Assembly: GCF_004339545.1 (NCBI RefSeq)
Contig: NZ_SMGD01000015.1
Span: forward strand, 130,859-194,858
DNA: 64,000 nucleotides
Direction: 5' to 3'
Origin: Celerinatantimonas diazotrophica
GTDB taxonomy: Bacteria > Pseudomonadota > Gammaproteobacteria > Enterobacterales > Celerinatantimonadaceae
A model generated the notes under the pieces. It was not told where the DNA came from and made no database searches. It saw only the letters and a list, made by a program, of their open reading frames with translations. This document shows, piece by piece, positions 55,276-64,000 of this stretch; within the stretch, counting starts at the first letter, position 1; each line of letters opens with the position of its first letter. The position numbers and the translations under genes were made by a program.

Positions 55276-55368
55276 GGTGAGGTGGCCGAGAGGCTGAAGG
55301 CGCTCCCCTGCTAAGGGAGTATAGGGTTTGTAGCCCTATCGAGGGTTCGAATCCCTCCCTCACCGCCA
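55276..55368 (+). tRNA. tRNA-Ser (GCT anticodon)
   Basis: 93 nt including CCA. GGTGAGG/CCTCACC acceptor stem, long variable arm as in class II tRNAs, anticodon loop with GCT between CTCCC and GGGAG, and GGTTCGAATCC T-arm. Confidence 0.95.
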
Positions 55369-55393
55369 TTAATAGTGGTATAATTGTTGTAAC

Positions 55394-55470
55394 GCGTGTG
55401 TAGCTCAGCTGGATAGAGTACCTGGCTACGAACCAGGCGGTCGGAGGTTCGAATCCTTCCACACGCGCCA
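55394..55470 (+). tRNA. tRNA-Arg (ACG anticodon), copy 1
   Basis: 77 nt including CCA. GCGTGTG/CACACGC acceptor stem. The ACG anticodon (A34 becomes inosine, reading CGU/CGC/CGA) lies between CTGGCT and AACCAG. Confidence 0.96.
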
Positions 55471-55504
55471 TATCATTTGCCCAAGATGGTTATTACAATT
55501 CGAT

Positions 55505-55581
55505 GCGTGTGTAGCTCAGCTGGATAGAGTACCTGGCTACGAACCAGGCGGTCGGAGGTTCGAATCCTTCCACACGCGCCA
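55505..55581 (+). tRNA. tRNA-Arg (ACG anticodon), copy 2
   Basis: Identical in sequence to copy 1, 34 bp downstream. Confidence 0.96.
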
Positions 55582-55610
55582 TTTTCCTGATAACGGTCTT
55601 ATATTTCGAC

Positions 55611-55687
55611 GCGTGTGTAGCTCAGCTGGATAGAGTACCTGGCTACGAACCAGGCGGTCGGAGGTTCGAATCCTTCCACACGCGCCA
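55611..55687 (+). tRNA. tRNA-Arg (ACG anticodon), copy 3
   Basis: Identical to copies 1 and 2. The 29-bp spacer before it is nearly the same as the one before copy 4. Confidence 0.96.
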
Positions 55688-55715
55688 TTTCTTGATAACG
55701 GTCTTATATTTCGAT

Positions 55716-55792
55716 GCGTGTGTAGCTCAGCTGGATAGAGTACCTGGCTACGAACCAGGCGGTCGGAGGTTCGAATCCTTCCACACGCGCCA
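55716..55792 (+). tRNA. tRNA-Arg (ACG anticodon), copy 4
   Basis: Identical to the other three. The last gene of the tRNA operon, with a T-rich stretch following. Confidence 0.96.
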
Positions 55793-55836
55793 TCTCTTTT
55801 TAATATTTCCTTTAAAGCCTTCTTATCATCAATTAC

Positions 55837-56007
55837 TTAATTGCCTGTTAAAACGATCATCAATGCTAAAAAAGATGATATTGCCAGTGCTAATCCCCCA
55901 ATCCAAAATAAGCCATACCGAATGGTCCGACTCGGCAAATGAAAATAGAGGCTGATCGCACCCCAAAGCAATGTTAGTATCAGTGGTATTAAAAATAATC
56001 GTGTCAT
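55837..56007 (-). CDS. Small two-TM inner-membrane protein
   Basis: A 56-residue frame on the minus strand between tRNA-Arg and yqaB. TM1 is at residues 4-22 (L-F-L-I-P-L-I-L-T-L-L-W-G-A-I-S-L) and TM2 at 33-53 (L-F-W-I-G-G-L-A-L-A-I-S-S-F-L-A-L-M), with a basic loop R-T-I-R between them. This clear membrane pattern and the charged N terminus M-T-R suggest a real gene. Its ribosome-binding site is weak. Function unknown. Confidence 0.6.
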   Translation of the reverse strand: MTRLFLIPLILTLLWGAISLYFHLPSRTIRYGLFWIGGLALAISSFLALMIVLTGN

Positions 56008-56183
56008 CTTCTAACTGATTTGCCAAACGTCTATTGTTAAATTTTAGTGAATATCAGCTATTTTCCCAGTAAGTTTTTGTTGTGAGTTTCATGTTTCATG
56101 AGATAACTCAGTTCAGCGTTTCTATAGTTAGAGATAAAATATCAACGGTTATTGATGATTCAAACAAACTCAGTTGAGGTTTT

Positions 56184-56777
56184 ATGTACGATAAATATGC
56201 TGCGCTTATTTTTGATATGGATGGCACTGTGATTGATTCCCTACCAGCTCATCAGCGGGCTTGGGAGCAAATCCTAGCAAAATATCAAATACCTTATACG
56301 GCTAAGGTCATGAACCATCTCAATGGCTGGCCTGCGCTGCAGACCGTTAATTTTTTGTGTAGCCGTGCTCAGATCGAGAATTTGGATAATGTCCAAATTA
56401 GTGCTGAGAAAGAGGCTCTTTATCAGCAGTTGGCTCCACAGATGGTTAAAATTACACCTGTAATTGATATTGTTAAAAAATATACTGGTAAAAAACCAAT
56501 TGCTCTGGGTACTGGTGCGAGCACAAGTGAAGCCACCAATTTGCTCTCTCACTTGGGGATTACTGAATTGTTTGATCATATCGTGGGTTCTGATCAGGTT
56601 GAAAAACATAAACCTGCCCCAGATACCTTCTTGCGCTGTGCCAAGTTATTAAATGTTCCATCCGATCAATGTATTGTTTTTGAAGATGCTCAAGCTGGTT
56701 TTGATGCTGCTCAGGCCGCTGGAATGGCTCATTTTGATGTTCGCGCTATCTGTAAACCGAGTTATTTTGTTCAATAG
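56184..56777 (+). CDS. yqaB: HAD-family sugar phosphatase YqaB-like
   Basis: A 197-residue HAD phosphatase of the beta-phosphoglucomutase branch: F-D-M-D-G-T at residues 10-15 with the nucleophile aspartate, L-G-T-G-A-S-T with the motif II residue, K-P-A-P-D-T-F motif III lysine and V-F-E-D-A-Q-A-G motif IV. In E. coli YqaB acts on fructose-1-phosphate and 6-phosphogluconate and is also near gshA. ATG 56184. Confidence 0.92.
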   Translation: MYDKYAALIFDMDGTVIDSLPAHQRAWEQILAKYQIPYTAKVMNHLNGWPALQTVNFLCSRAQIENLDNVQISAEKEALYQQLAPQMVKITPVIDIVKKYTGKKPIALGTGASTSEATNLLSHLGITELFDHIVGSDQVEKHKPAPDTFLRCAKLLNVPSDQCIVFEDAQAGFDAAQAAGMAHFDVRAICKPSYFVQ

Positions 56778-56887
56778 CTGTTTGCTTGTGGTGGCTTAGC
56801 GATGACTTCGATAGGTCGCACATATTGGATCTTTTTAGTTAATCCAGATATGCTTGCGCGATACATATTTAGCTTGAGAGTTATAGT

Positions 56888-58453
56888 TTGAATCAAGATT
56901 TTTCAGGGCTTTTGAATAGCCTCAAACAGTTGGCTCAAACCGGTTTAGGTGAGCAGATTGGCCGCGGTATTGAACGTGAGACATTGAGAATAAAAGCTAA
57001 CGGACAACTTGCTCAGACGCCGCATCAACGTCAGCGTCTGGGAAGTAATTTAACCAATCCGCTGATCACGACTGATTATGCTGAAAATCTATTAGAATTT
57101 GTGACTCCGGTTGAACATAATCATGCGCAACTGATGGATGCGTTAAAAGACATTCATAGTTATACCATTGATGCGATCGGTGATGAATTGCTCTGGCCGA
57201 TGAGCATGCCATGTTTTGTCGGTAATGACGATGACATTCCATTAGCGACATATGGCCAGTCCAATGTAGGTATGATGAAACATATCTATCGACGGGGCTT
57301 AAAAGCTCGCTATGGTAGCACCATGCAGATCATCGCCGGTATTCATTATAACTTTTCTCTGCCAGAGAGTTTTTGGCCCCAATGGCAGAAAATCCTAGGT
57401 AATGAGCAACCCTTGCAAGAGTTTATCTCTGATCAGTATATGCATATCATCCGTAACTTTTATCGCTATGGATGGGTAATATCTTATTGGTTTGGGGCAT
57501 CTCCTGCTCTATGTAAAAGTTTTATCCAAGACCGACAGAGTCGCTTGGAATTTAAGTCGCTCGGTCAAGGTTCGCTCTATCTTCCTTATGCCACCTCGTT
57601 GCGGATGAGTGATTTAGGCTATACCAGCAGTGCACATTCTAATTTGCAGATTAGTTACAACTCTCTTAAAGAGTATGTCTGTAGCGTTCGTAAAGCGACC
57701 CAGACACCTTCTAAGGAATTTGCCAAGCTTGGTGTTAAGGTGGATGGCGAGTACCGTCAGCTCAATAGTAATGCTTTGCAAATTGAAAATGAGCTTTATG
57801 CTCCGATTCGCGCCAAGCGCGTGACTCAGTCTGGACAAACTCCCTCGCAAGCATTGTATGAAAAGGGCATTGAGTATATTGAAGTGCGATCTTTGGATCT
57901 CAACCCGTTTGTCCCTCAAGGGGTTGACTCATTTCAACTGCAATTTATTGATTCGTTGCTGCTTTGGTGTCTAATCATGCCGTCAGAGTCCTTTGCGCCC
58001 GGTGAATTACAGCAGTGTCGTGATAATCTCAATCAAGTTGCTGTAGAAGGCCGCGATCCGGAGCTGAAATTAGCAATTAATGGACAAGAGCGTTTTGTTC
58101 ATGATTGGTTAAGCGAAATCAATCAGGGAATGAGTCAATTGGCTAGTGCTTTAGGCGAACCTTATGCGGCTGCCTTTGAACGGGTGACTCAGCGTCCACC
58201 GCTTTCTGAGCAACTATTAGCTCAGTTGTTAAGCGAAGATGAAGATAACAATAAGCTGGCACTGGAGTTGGCTAAGAATCACAAACTAGCCTTACAGGAG
58301 CATTCACTCAGTGTTTGGAGTAAAGCCCAGCTCGATGAGGTTGTAGCGCAGAGTTTGGAGAAACAGAAAATGATTGAGCAGCAAGATACATTAAGTTTTG
58401 ATGAGTACATTCAGGACTACTTTGCTCGAGCCAGAGAACCTATTTCTTCATAG
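56888..58453 (+). CDS. gshA: Glutamate-cysteine ligase
   Basis: A 521-residue type 1 GCL making gamma-glutamylcysteine, the first step to glutathione. It has I-G-R-G-I-E-R-E-T-L-R-I, T-D-Y-A-E-N-L-L-E-F-V-T and G-I-H-Y-N-F-S-L-P, typical of the proteobacterial form. TTG start at 56888 after GAGAG. The next gene begins 2 bp after its stop. Confidence 0.96.
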   Translation: MNQDFSGLLNSLKQLAQTGLGEQIGRGIERETLRIKANGQLAQTPHQRQRLGSNLTNPLITTDYAENLLEFVTPVEHNHAQLMDALKDIHSYTIDAIGDELLWPMSMPCFVGNDDDIPLATYGQSNVGMMKHIYRRGLKARYGSTMQIIAGIHYNFSLPESFWPQWQKILGNEQPLQEFISDQYMHIIRNFYRYGWVISYWFGASPALCKSFIQDRQSRLEFKSLGQGSLYLPYATSLRMSDLGYTSSAHSNLQISYNSLKEYVCSVRKATQTPSKEFAKLGVKVDGEYRQLNSNALQIENELYAPIRAKRVTQSGQTPSQALYEKGIEYIEVRSLDLNPFVPQGVDSFQLQFIDSLLLWCLIMPSESFAPGELQQCRDNLNQVAVEGRDPELKLAINGQERFVHDWLSEINQGMSQLASALGEPYAAAFERVTQRPPLSEQLLAQLLSEDEDNNKLALELAKNHKLALQEHSLSVWSKAQLDEVVAQSLEKQKMIEQQDTLSFDEYIQDYFARAREPISS

Positions 58454-58455
58454 TT

Positions 58456-59073
58456 ATGTCTTTTTATCGTATTCTTGCTATCGTCTCTTTTATTAGTGTA
58501 CTGGCTGGATGTGCTAGTCCACCGCCTACTCATCCTAATAATTTATGTGATATATTTCGTGAAAATCACAGCTGGTATGAAGCGGCTAAAGCGATGCATA
58601 AACGCTGGGGAACCCCGGTGCAGGTGCCGATGGCGTTTATATTTCAGGAATCTCGATTTCATTATGATGCGGAACAACCCATGAAATATTTTTTGGGATT
58701 TATTCCGATTGGTCGTAAAAGCTCAGCGTATGGTTATGCTCAAGCTCAGGATAGCACTTGGGCTGATTATAAACGAGCGACACATCGCTACGGTGCTGAG
58801 CGAGATGATTTTGCCGATGCGATCGATTTTATAGGTTGGTATACTAATAAAACATACATTATAAATGGTGTTTCGAAATGGGATGCTAAGGATCAGTATC
58901 TCAATTATCATGAGGGATGGGGAGGCTATCGGCGTGGGACCTATAAGCATAAGAGTTGGTTGCTGCGCGTTGCTAAACGGGTTGATGAGCGAGCTCGTCG
59001 TTACGGTGCTCAATATCGGCGTTGTAAGAAAGAGTTAGATCATGGCTGGTTGTATCGCTTCCTGTTTAGTTAA
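58456..59073 (+). CDS. Lipoprotein with lysozyme-like (SLT) fold
   Basis: A 205-residue lipoprotein: signal with lipobox L-A-G-C (C19), then a soluble domain containing P-M-A-F-I-F-Q-E-S-R-F-H, the E-S motif of lytic transglycosylases, followed by S-A-Y-G-Y-A-Q-A-Q-D-S-T-W and N-Y-H-E-G-W-G-G-Y. It probably cleaves peptidoglycan at the outer membrane. Translationally linked to gshA and upstream of luxS, an arrangement known from Vibrio-like genomes. Confidence 0.85.
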   Translation: MSFYRILAIVSFISVLAGCASPPPTHPNNLCDIFRENHSWYEAAKAMHKRWGTPVQVPMAFIFQESRFHYDAEQPMKYFLGFIPIGRKSSAYGYAQAQDSTWADYKRATHRYGAERDDFADAIDFIGWYTNKTYIINGVSKWDAKDQYLNYHEGWGGYRRGTYKHKSWLLRVAKRVDERARRYGAQYRRCKKELDHGWLYRFLFS

Positions 59074-59209
59074 AGTATGGTGCCTTGGTTAGGAAAGCGT
59101 ATAATGAGTTTTACTCAGAGTCGTTTTAAGGCTTCGCGATAAGTATGTGGCACCGGCTTAGAACTTGTCCGTAGAACCGCCGAAAGGCCTAAATAGAGAG
59201 AGATTTTTT

Positions 59210-59719
59210 ATGCCATTATTAGATAGTTTTACTGTAGACCATACTCGTATGCACGCTCCTGCTGTACGAGTTGCTAAATCCATGACTACGCCGGCTAAAG
59301 ATACCATCACTGTCTATGATCTGCGCTATTGTGTTCCAAATGAGGAAATTTTGCCAGAAAAAGGCATTCATACCTTGGAACACCTTTTTGCTGGTTTTAT
59401 GCGTAATCATTTAAATAGCTCAAATGTTGAAATCATTGATATTTCTCCTATGGGATGTCGTACCGGTTTCTATATGAGTCTGATTGGCAATCCAACAGAA
59501 CAGCAGGTTGCTGATGCGTGGCTGGCATCAATGAAAGATGTACTGACGGTTCAGTCTCAAAGTGAGATCCCAGAGCTGAATAAATTTCAATGTGGGACGT
59601 ATGAAATGCATTCGCTAGATGAAGCAAAACAAATTGCTCAAAATATTATTGCTCGCGGGATTGCAGTTAACCACAATGAAGATATTGCTCTAAGCAAAGA
59701 ACAGCTTGCAGCTTTATAA
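59210..59719 (+). CDS. luxS: S-ribosylhomocysteine lyase LuxS
   Basis: A 169-residue metalloenzyme releasing homocysteine and the autoinducer-2 precursor DPD. The metal ligands are H-T-L-E-H (H54 and H58) and the cysteine in G-T-Y-E-M after Q-C; the catalytic cysteine is in S-P-M-G-C-R-T-G-F (C84). ATG 59210 behind AGAGAGAG. The frame from 59165 is an unsupported extension. Confidence 0.97.
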   Translation: MPLLDSFTVDHTRMHAPAVRVAKSMTTPAKDTITVYDLRYCVPNEEILPEKGIHTLEHLFAGFMRNHLNSSNVEIIDISPMGCRTGFYMSLIGNPTEQQVADAWLASMKDVLTVQSQSEIPELNKFQCGTYEMHSLDEAKQIAQNIIARGIAVNHNEDIALSKEQLAAL

Positions 59720-59743
59720 CGCATCTTTCAGTATTTCAAGAAT

Positions 59744-59770
59744 AAAAAACCGGCTTTTGGCCGGTTTTTT
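59744..59770. terminator. Terminator between luxS and corB
   Basis: AAAAAACCGGC and GCCGGTTTTTT arms, loop of five. Symmetric, so it can serve both converging genes. Confidence 0.9.
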
Positions 59771-59785
59771 ATTGGCTACAAAAGG

Positions 59786-61069
59786 TTACTGACTTAGCTC
59801 TATATTCTGGTAAAACTGCGGCATAATGCGTGCTTGACGAATTGCGTTATTATCAATTTCTAGCACTTCGATTGGATATCCAGCGATACGCATACCGACT
59901 GGAGATTTTGGAATATCTTCAAGATATTCAACAATCAATCCATTAAGGGTTCGTGGTCCATCGGTTGGTAATGCCCAACCTAACTCTTTGTTTAGGTCAC
60001 GAATATTAGTCGTTCCTTCGATGATATAACTACCGTCTGGTTGTGGGTGAATTTCTTCACTTGGTGTGGGTGAGATAGTCGTTGTGAAATCGCCGACAAT
60101 TTCTTCCAGAATATCTTCTAATGTGACTAGTCCTTGGATATCACCGTATTCATCAACAATTAAACCAATGCGTTCTTTACGACGCTGAAATTTCCCCAGT
60201 TGGATATTGAGTGGGGTATTTTCCGGAATGAAGTAAATTTCTTTAACCGCACGCAGCAGCGTGGTTTTATCAAACTGTTCTTTAACCAACAACCGTAGTG
60301 CATCACGAGCATGCACAAAGCCGACAGCATCATCAATGCTATCTCGAAACAATAGCAAACGCGTGTGCGAAGTGTGAGCCAACTGTTTTAAAATTGATTC
60401 CCATTCATCATTGATGTCGATTCCGGCAATGTCATTACGCGGTACCATAATGTCATCAACACTGACGTGTTCAAGATCGAGGATACTGAGCAGCATGTCC
60501 TGATGACGACGAGGAATGAGCGTCCCTGCTTCATTGACTACAGTGCGAAGCTCTTCTGGGTTTAAAGCTGATGTTGCCGCTTTTTTGGGATTCATTCCAA
60601 AAAGCAGTAATAACACATTGGAGATGCTATTAATTAACCAGATAACCGGAAATAACACTTTCATCAATGGACTTAATACCCAGGACGATGTAAATGCAAA
60701 ACGTTCTGGGTAGAGTGCTGCCATTGTTTTAGGGGTGACCTCGGCGAATATCAGAATAATCAGTGTCAACCCAATGGTCGTAATGGCTAGTCCATAATTA
60801 GGGAACCAACGCAAGCCGACAACGGTTGCAATAGCAGATGCCAGAATATTAACGAGGTTGTTACCGATAAGGATCAGACTAATTAGTCGGTCGGTTCGTT
60901 TTAATAATGCATCTGTGCGCTTTGCGCTGCGATGATTATTTTTCACCAAGTGCTTCAACCGATAGCGGTTGAGTGACATCATGCCTGTTTCTGAGCTTGA
61001 AAAGAAAGCTGAAATAGCAATCATCAAAACGAGTATGCCTACCAAGACACTCGTCGAGATATCGTCCAA
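59786..61069 (-). CDS. corB: CorB/YfjD-like CNNM transporter (HlyC/CorC family)
   Basis: A 427-residue protein. N-terminal DUF21 membrane domain with about four TM segments (S-A-F-F-S-S-S-E-T-G motif at about 21), a CBS pair (D-I-M-V-P-R-N-D..Y-F-I-P-E-N-T-P-L) and a C-terminal CorC_HlyC domain (L-N-K-E-L-G-W-A-L-P). It acts in magnesium or cobalt homeostasis. The next gene upstream, ypjD, is a usual partner in this position. Confidence 0.92.
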   Translation of the reverse strand: MDDISTSVLVGILVLMIAISAFFSSSETGMMSLNRYRLKHLVKNNHRSAKRTDALLKRTDRLISLILIGNNLVNILASAIATVVGLRWFPNYGLAITTIGLTLIILIFAEVTPKTMAALYPERFAFTSSWVLSPLMKVLFPVIWLINSISNVLLLLFGMNPKKAATSALNPEELRTVVNEAGTLIPRRHQDMLLSILDLEHVSVDDIMVPRNDIAGIDINDEWESILKQLAHTSHTRLLLFRDSIDDAVGFVHARDALRLLVKEQFDKTTLLRAVKEIYFIPENTPLNIQLGKFQRRKERIGLIVDEYGDIQGLVTLEDILEEIVGDFTTTISPTPSEEIHPQPDGSYIIEGTTNIRDLNKELGWALPTDGPRTLNGLIVEYLEDIPKSPVGMRIAGYPIEVLEIDNNAIRQARIMPQFYQNIELSQ

Positions 61070-61235
61070 GAAATTTACTCCTGTTAAGTACCAAAGCCCA
61101 TTAAAAGTGTTGACTTAAATGCTGTCAAGTAACAAATACTTTCTCTGTAAATGATAACAATAATATTGAAAAATTAGATCACTATTGCGATAGCGATAAA
61201 ATGCATAATAGGCTGATATATACCAGCCTAAGTGA

Positions 61236-62021
61236 TTAGTAGAAATTGGGTAGGAGTCGGCTTCCAAAGTAAGAGAGAATAAGCAAGATAGCTCCAAGTA
61301 GGGTCAATATGCCAACGGTCCGTCCGCGCCAGCCCCAGTAACGATGTCCGATGAGTAACAGCAGATACACGAACCAAGCAACAACTGCCAGAATAGCTTT
61401 ATGCACATGATTATTATCAAAAATATGGTTGAGAAAAATAAATCCAGTGATCAGTGAAATAGTGAGTAGAACCATACCGATTTGAATCAGTGCAACCAGT
61501 TGATTCTCAATTTTAATCAATGGTGGCATGGATAACTTCAAGGCATTAGGGCGGTGGCGTTTTAAGGAGTAATCCAAATAACCTAGTTGCAATGCAAACA
61601 GCGCTGCAATCATCATCACGGTAAAGGCTACTAATGCAAAGCCAATATGAACCATTACTTGTGGGTAGATCCCCAAGTGTAAGATGTAAGGTGTACGAAT
61701 AAAGTGTGCTAACAGCAGTGTAATGACGCTTGCCACATAGACAACGGGCAACATAATCCACAGCTTAAAGTGGGAACATCCCAGTGTCACCGATAAGCTG
61801 AGCAACAGACATAATAAAACGGCTACATTGACAATGCTTAAATCTTGGCCATTAGTCAGCAACATATGCTGGCTTACCCAGATCCCATGAAAAATTAAGG
61901 CGCAGCTACCACAAATAAGAACGCAACGTCGTTTCTGGGTTTCTTGAGATAGTAACGATTTGCCACAAGCATAAGATGCAATGAGATAGCAGATAATTGC
62001 TGGTAGCAAGACTAAATTCAT
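61236..62021 (-). CDS. ypjD: YpjD-like inner-membrane protein (CcsA family)
   Basis: A 261-residue polytopic protein with about eight TM helices. It belongs to the CcsA/CcmC-type cytochrome c assembly fold: W-V-S-Q-H near the N-terminal third, L-L-L-A-H-F-I-R and V-H-I-G-F-A-L-V-A-F in the middle. Divergent from ffh, as in many gammaproteobacteria. Heme handling is inferred from the fold. Confidence 0.9.
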   Translation of the reverse strand: MNLVLLPAIICYLIASYACGKSLLSQETQKRRCVLICGSCALIFHGIWVSQHMLLTNGQDLSIVNVAVLLCLLLSLSVTLGCSHFKLWIMLPVVYVASVITLLLAHFIRTPYILHLGIYPQVMVHIGFALVAFTVMMIAALFALQLGYLDYSLKRHRPNALKLSMPPLIKIENQLVALIQIGMVLLTISLITGFIFLNHIFDNNHVHKAILAVVAWFVYLLLLIGHRYWGWRGRTVGILTLLGAILLILSYFGSRLLPNFY

Positions 62022-62244
62022 ATCAATTCAAATAGTAGTTTAAGGAACTGTCTTGATAGTATACCGTTGACTCTTTTTAAGAGCTACCCGATAAATGTGT
62101 TGTTCATACATTGATTTGCAAGATCGAGCCAAGGGCCCCCTGTTGGTCAGTTAAAAATTAGGTACAATAGGGCCCATATATCTAACGGGTGGCTTGAGTT
62201 TCCAGTGATGTGTGGATGGCTCAACCGGTCATATAAGGATTACC

Positions 62245-63624
62245 ATGTTTGAAAATTTATCAGAGCGTCTGTCCAAGACGCTAAAAAACATAAGCGGCCG
62301 TGGCCGGCTGACCGAAGACAATATTAAAGAGACGCTGCGAGAAGTGCGTATGGCGCTGCTTGAGGCTGACGTTGCACTGCCAGTGGTGCGCGATTTTGTC
62401 AAACGAGTTAAGGAACGTGCCGTTGGCCAAGAAGTCTCGAAAAGTTTAACGCCGGGTCAGGCCTTTATTAAAATTGTTCAGTCTGAACTTGAGCAATCGA
62501 TGGGTCAGGCTAACGAAGGCCTTGATCTGTCGGTAACCCCTCCAGCCACTATTTTAATGGCGGGGTTACAAGGGGCCGGTAAAACAACCAGCGTTGCTAA
62601 GCTGGCTAAATTTTTAACTGAGCGTGAAAAGAAAAAAGTTTTGGTTGTCAGTGCCGATATTTATCGTCCTGCAGCGATTAAACAGCTCGAGACGTTAGCA
62701 TCAGAGGTTCAGGTCGAGTTTTTCCCAAGTAGTACTGAGCAAAAACCAGTTGAGATCGCTTCAGCTGCTTTAGATTATGCCAAATTACACTTTTTTGATG
62801 TATTGATTGTCGATACCGCTGGCCGTTTGCATGTTGATGAAGACATGATGGCCGAAATCCAACAGTTAAATGATTACCTCAAACCGGCTGAAACACTGTT
62901 TGTTGTTGATTCAATGACAGGTCAAGATGCGGCAAATACAGCGAAAGCGTTTCATGAAGCTCTCCCGCTAACTGGGGTGATATTAACTAAAGCTGATGGT
63001 GATGCCCGCGGAGGGGCCGCGTTATCGATTCGTCAGATTACGGGCAAACCCATTAAATTTATTGGGATGGGCGAAAAAACTGACGCCCTAGAGCCATTTT
63101 ATCCCGATCGGATTGCATCGCGAATTCTTGGGATGGGCGATGTACTGTCGCTGATTGAAGAAGTCGAGCGTAATGTCGATCGAAAACAGGCTGAAAAGCT
63201 TGCCTCGAAGGTAAAAAAAGGCAAAGGGTTTGATCTGGCTGATTTTCGTGACCAACTTCAGCAGATGAAAAAAATGGGCGGCATGATGGGCCTCATGGAC
63301 AAATTGCCAGGCATGGGGCAGTTACCGGCAGGTGTGAAGGATCAAATGGATGATTCGATGACAGTTAAAATGGAAGCGATTATAAATTCCATGACTGTTC
63401 AGGAGCGCGCGCATCCGGATATTATTAAAGGGTCTCGTAAACGGCGAATTGCTACTGGTTCTGGGACGCAGATCCAAGATGTGAACCGTTTGCTAAAACA
63501 ATTTACCCAGATGCAGAAAATGATGAAAAAAATGTCGGGTAAAGGTGGTATGCGCAAGATGATGCGACAGATGAAAGGGATGATGCCTCCTGGTGGTATG
63601 GGGGGCGGTAGAGGCCCATTTTAG
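62245..63624 (+). CDS. ffh: Signal recognition particle protein Ffh
   Basis: A 459-residue GTPase of the SRP. N domain, G domain with G-L-Q-G-A-G-K-T-T-S, D-T-A-G-R-L-H and T-K-A-D-G-D-A-R-G-G, and a methionine-rich M domain (M-K-K-M-G-G-M-M-G-L-M and the final M-K-G-M-M-P-P-G-G-M) that binds 4.5S RNA and signal sequences. ATG 62245 after AAGGA. The frame from 62212 is not supported. Confidence 0.97.
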   Translation: MFENLSERLSKTLKNISGRGRLTEDNIKETLREVRMALLEADVALPVVRDFVKRVKERAVGQEVSKSLTPGQAFIKIVQSELEQSMGQANEGLDLSVTPPATILMAGLQGAGKTTSVAKLAKFLTEREKKKVLVVSADIYRPAAIKQLETLASEVQVEFFPSSTEQKPVEIASAALDYAKLHFFDVLIVDTAGRLHVDEDMMAEIQQLNDYLKPAETLFVVDSMTGQDAANTAKAFHEALPLTGVILTKADGDARGGAALSIRQITGKPIKFIGMGEKTDALEPFYPDRIASRILGMGDVLSLIEEVERNVDRKQAEKLASKVKKGKGFDLADFRDQLQQMKKMGGMMGLMDKLPGMGQLPAGVKDQMDDSMTVKMEAIINSMTVQERAHPDIIKGSRKRRIATGSGTQIQDVNRLLKQFTQMQKMMKKMSGKGGMRKMMRQMKGMMPPGGMGGGRGPF

Positions 63625-63651
63625 AAGATTCTGATCTTTTATGGCAACCTG

Positions 63652-63681
63652 ACAAAGCCAGTATATAAATACTGGCTTTGT
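63652..63681. terminator. Terminator after ffh
   Basis: ACAAAGCCAGTAT and ATACTGGCTTTGT arms with a very short loop, between ffh and the converging decarboxylase gene. Confidence 0.85.
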
Positions 63682-63720
63682 TCTTGGATGATGGTTTTTA
63701 AATTGAGCGAAGCCAAATCG

Positions 63721-64000
63721 CTATTTGTTTTGCGGACCGCGAGGGCCATAGTCAAATAAAGCAACGCTTGGGCCAAATTGTTTCAGTCGTTCTGGTGCAT
63801 CCATCGCACTTAATTTGAGTTCAATAAATGATGCTTTTGTTTCATCGAGTGCATCGAGAACCTCACTGAGCTGCTGATGTGTTGTCACGTTTTGATACGT
63901 AAACTCAATATCTGGGGCAAACGCCTTAAGTAGTAGGTGATAATCCCACTGCGGAATATCATTATAGGTTGCGCTTTTGCCCATGATGTAACGTTCAATG
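63721..64000 (-). CDS. TPP-dependent decarboxylase (indolepyruvate/pyruvate decarboxylase type), C-terminal part
   Basis: Only the last 93 or so codons are in the window. The frame stays open to the right edge, reading I-E-R-Y-I-M-G before Y-N-D-I-P-Q-W-D-Y-H-L-L. The Y-N-D-I..W-D-Y segment is the C-terminal thiamine-pyrophosphate region of pyruvate/indolepyruvate decarboxylases. An ATG at 63984 is internal, not the start. Whether it acts on pyruvate or indolepyruvate cannot be told. Read from 64000 leftward. Confidence 0.8.
   Translation of the reverse strand, partial: IERYIMGKSATYNDIPQWDYHLLLKAFAPDIEFTYQNVTTHQQLSEVLDALDETKASFIELKLSAMDAPERLKQFGPSVALFDYGPRGPQNK

Noticed and set aside
55376-55792. 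Regular repeats resembling a CRISPR array
   Set aside because: The repeats are four complete tRNA-Arg genes with cloverleaf arms and CCA ends.

Overview
This window looks like a chromosome segment of a marine or aquatic gammaproteobacterium of the Vibrionales/Aeromonadales/Celerinatantimonadaceae kind. The evidence is the housekeeping order mazG / pyrG-eno-ftsB-ispD-ispF-truD-surE-pcm-yqaA-nlpD-rpoS // mutS / recA-recX-alaS-lysC-csrA-tRNA-Ser-4x tRNA-Arg-yqaB-gshA-luxS // corB-ypjD / ffh. That order is typical of these groups, and protein lengths match Escherichia/Vibrio orthologues closely. The genus cannot be fixed from the sequence alone.

Region A, about 1-28.4 kb, is a large chromosomal (sedentary) integron cassette array. 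Small ORFs, nearly all on the + strand, are separated by 31-127 bp attC-like sites that begin near TAAC and end near GTTRRRY. I delimit 35 of them, of which about a third have a damaged core. No integrase gene is visible. The polarity of the sites puts attI/intI to the left of the window. Cassette products are mostly small-molecule-modifying enzymes: nine GNAT acetyltransferases, three VOC proteins, four ABM/DUF4937-type proteins, four nucleotidyltransferase-type proteins (two GrpB, one frameshifted MNT-like, one COG3575-like), an aspartate racemase, an S66 peptidase, a phosphoribosyltransferase, a RibD-C reductase, a RidA protein and DUF523. There are also two PD-(D/E)XK nuclease-like proteins, a DUF2971 protein, small membrane proteins and a reversed GT14 glycosyltransferase. 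attC decay and gene relics increase toward the right end, the end that should be oldest.

Within the array at 22.3-26.1 kb sits a two-gene unit unlike a cassette: a periplasmic family-5 solute-binding protein directly followed by a Cache-type chemoreceptor, with no permease or ATPase. A 21-bp tandem repeat lies upstream. I consider this the best candidate for an unusual system: a binding-protein-assisted chemosensor embedded in an integron.

Region B, 29.1-64 kb, is core chromosome. mazG is separated from pyrG by a divergent acs. A dense operon-like run goes from ftsB to rpoS. mutS points back toward rpoS. Between mutS and recA lie a BASS-family transporter and an SsuABC/TauABC-type ABC operon. 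recA carries a clear LexA box. The lysC-csrA-tRNA cluster is followed by yqaB, gshA, a small lipoprotein, luxS, corB, ypjD and ffh. The window ends inside a TPP-dependent decarboxylase gene. The first gene is likewise cut by the left edge.
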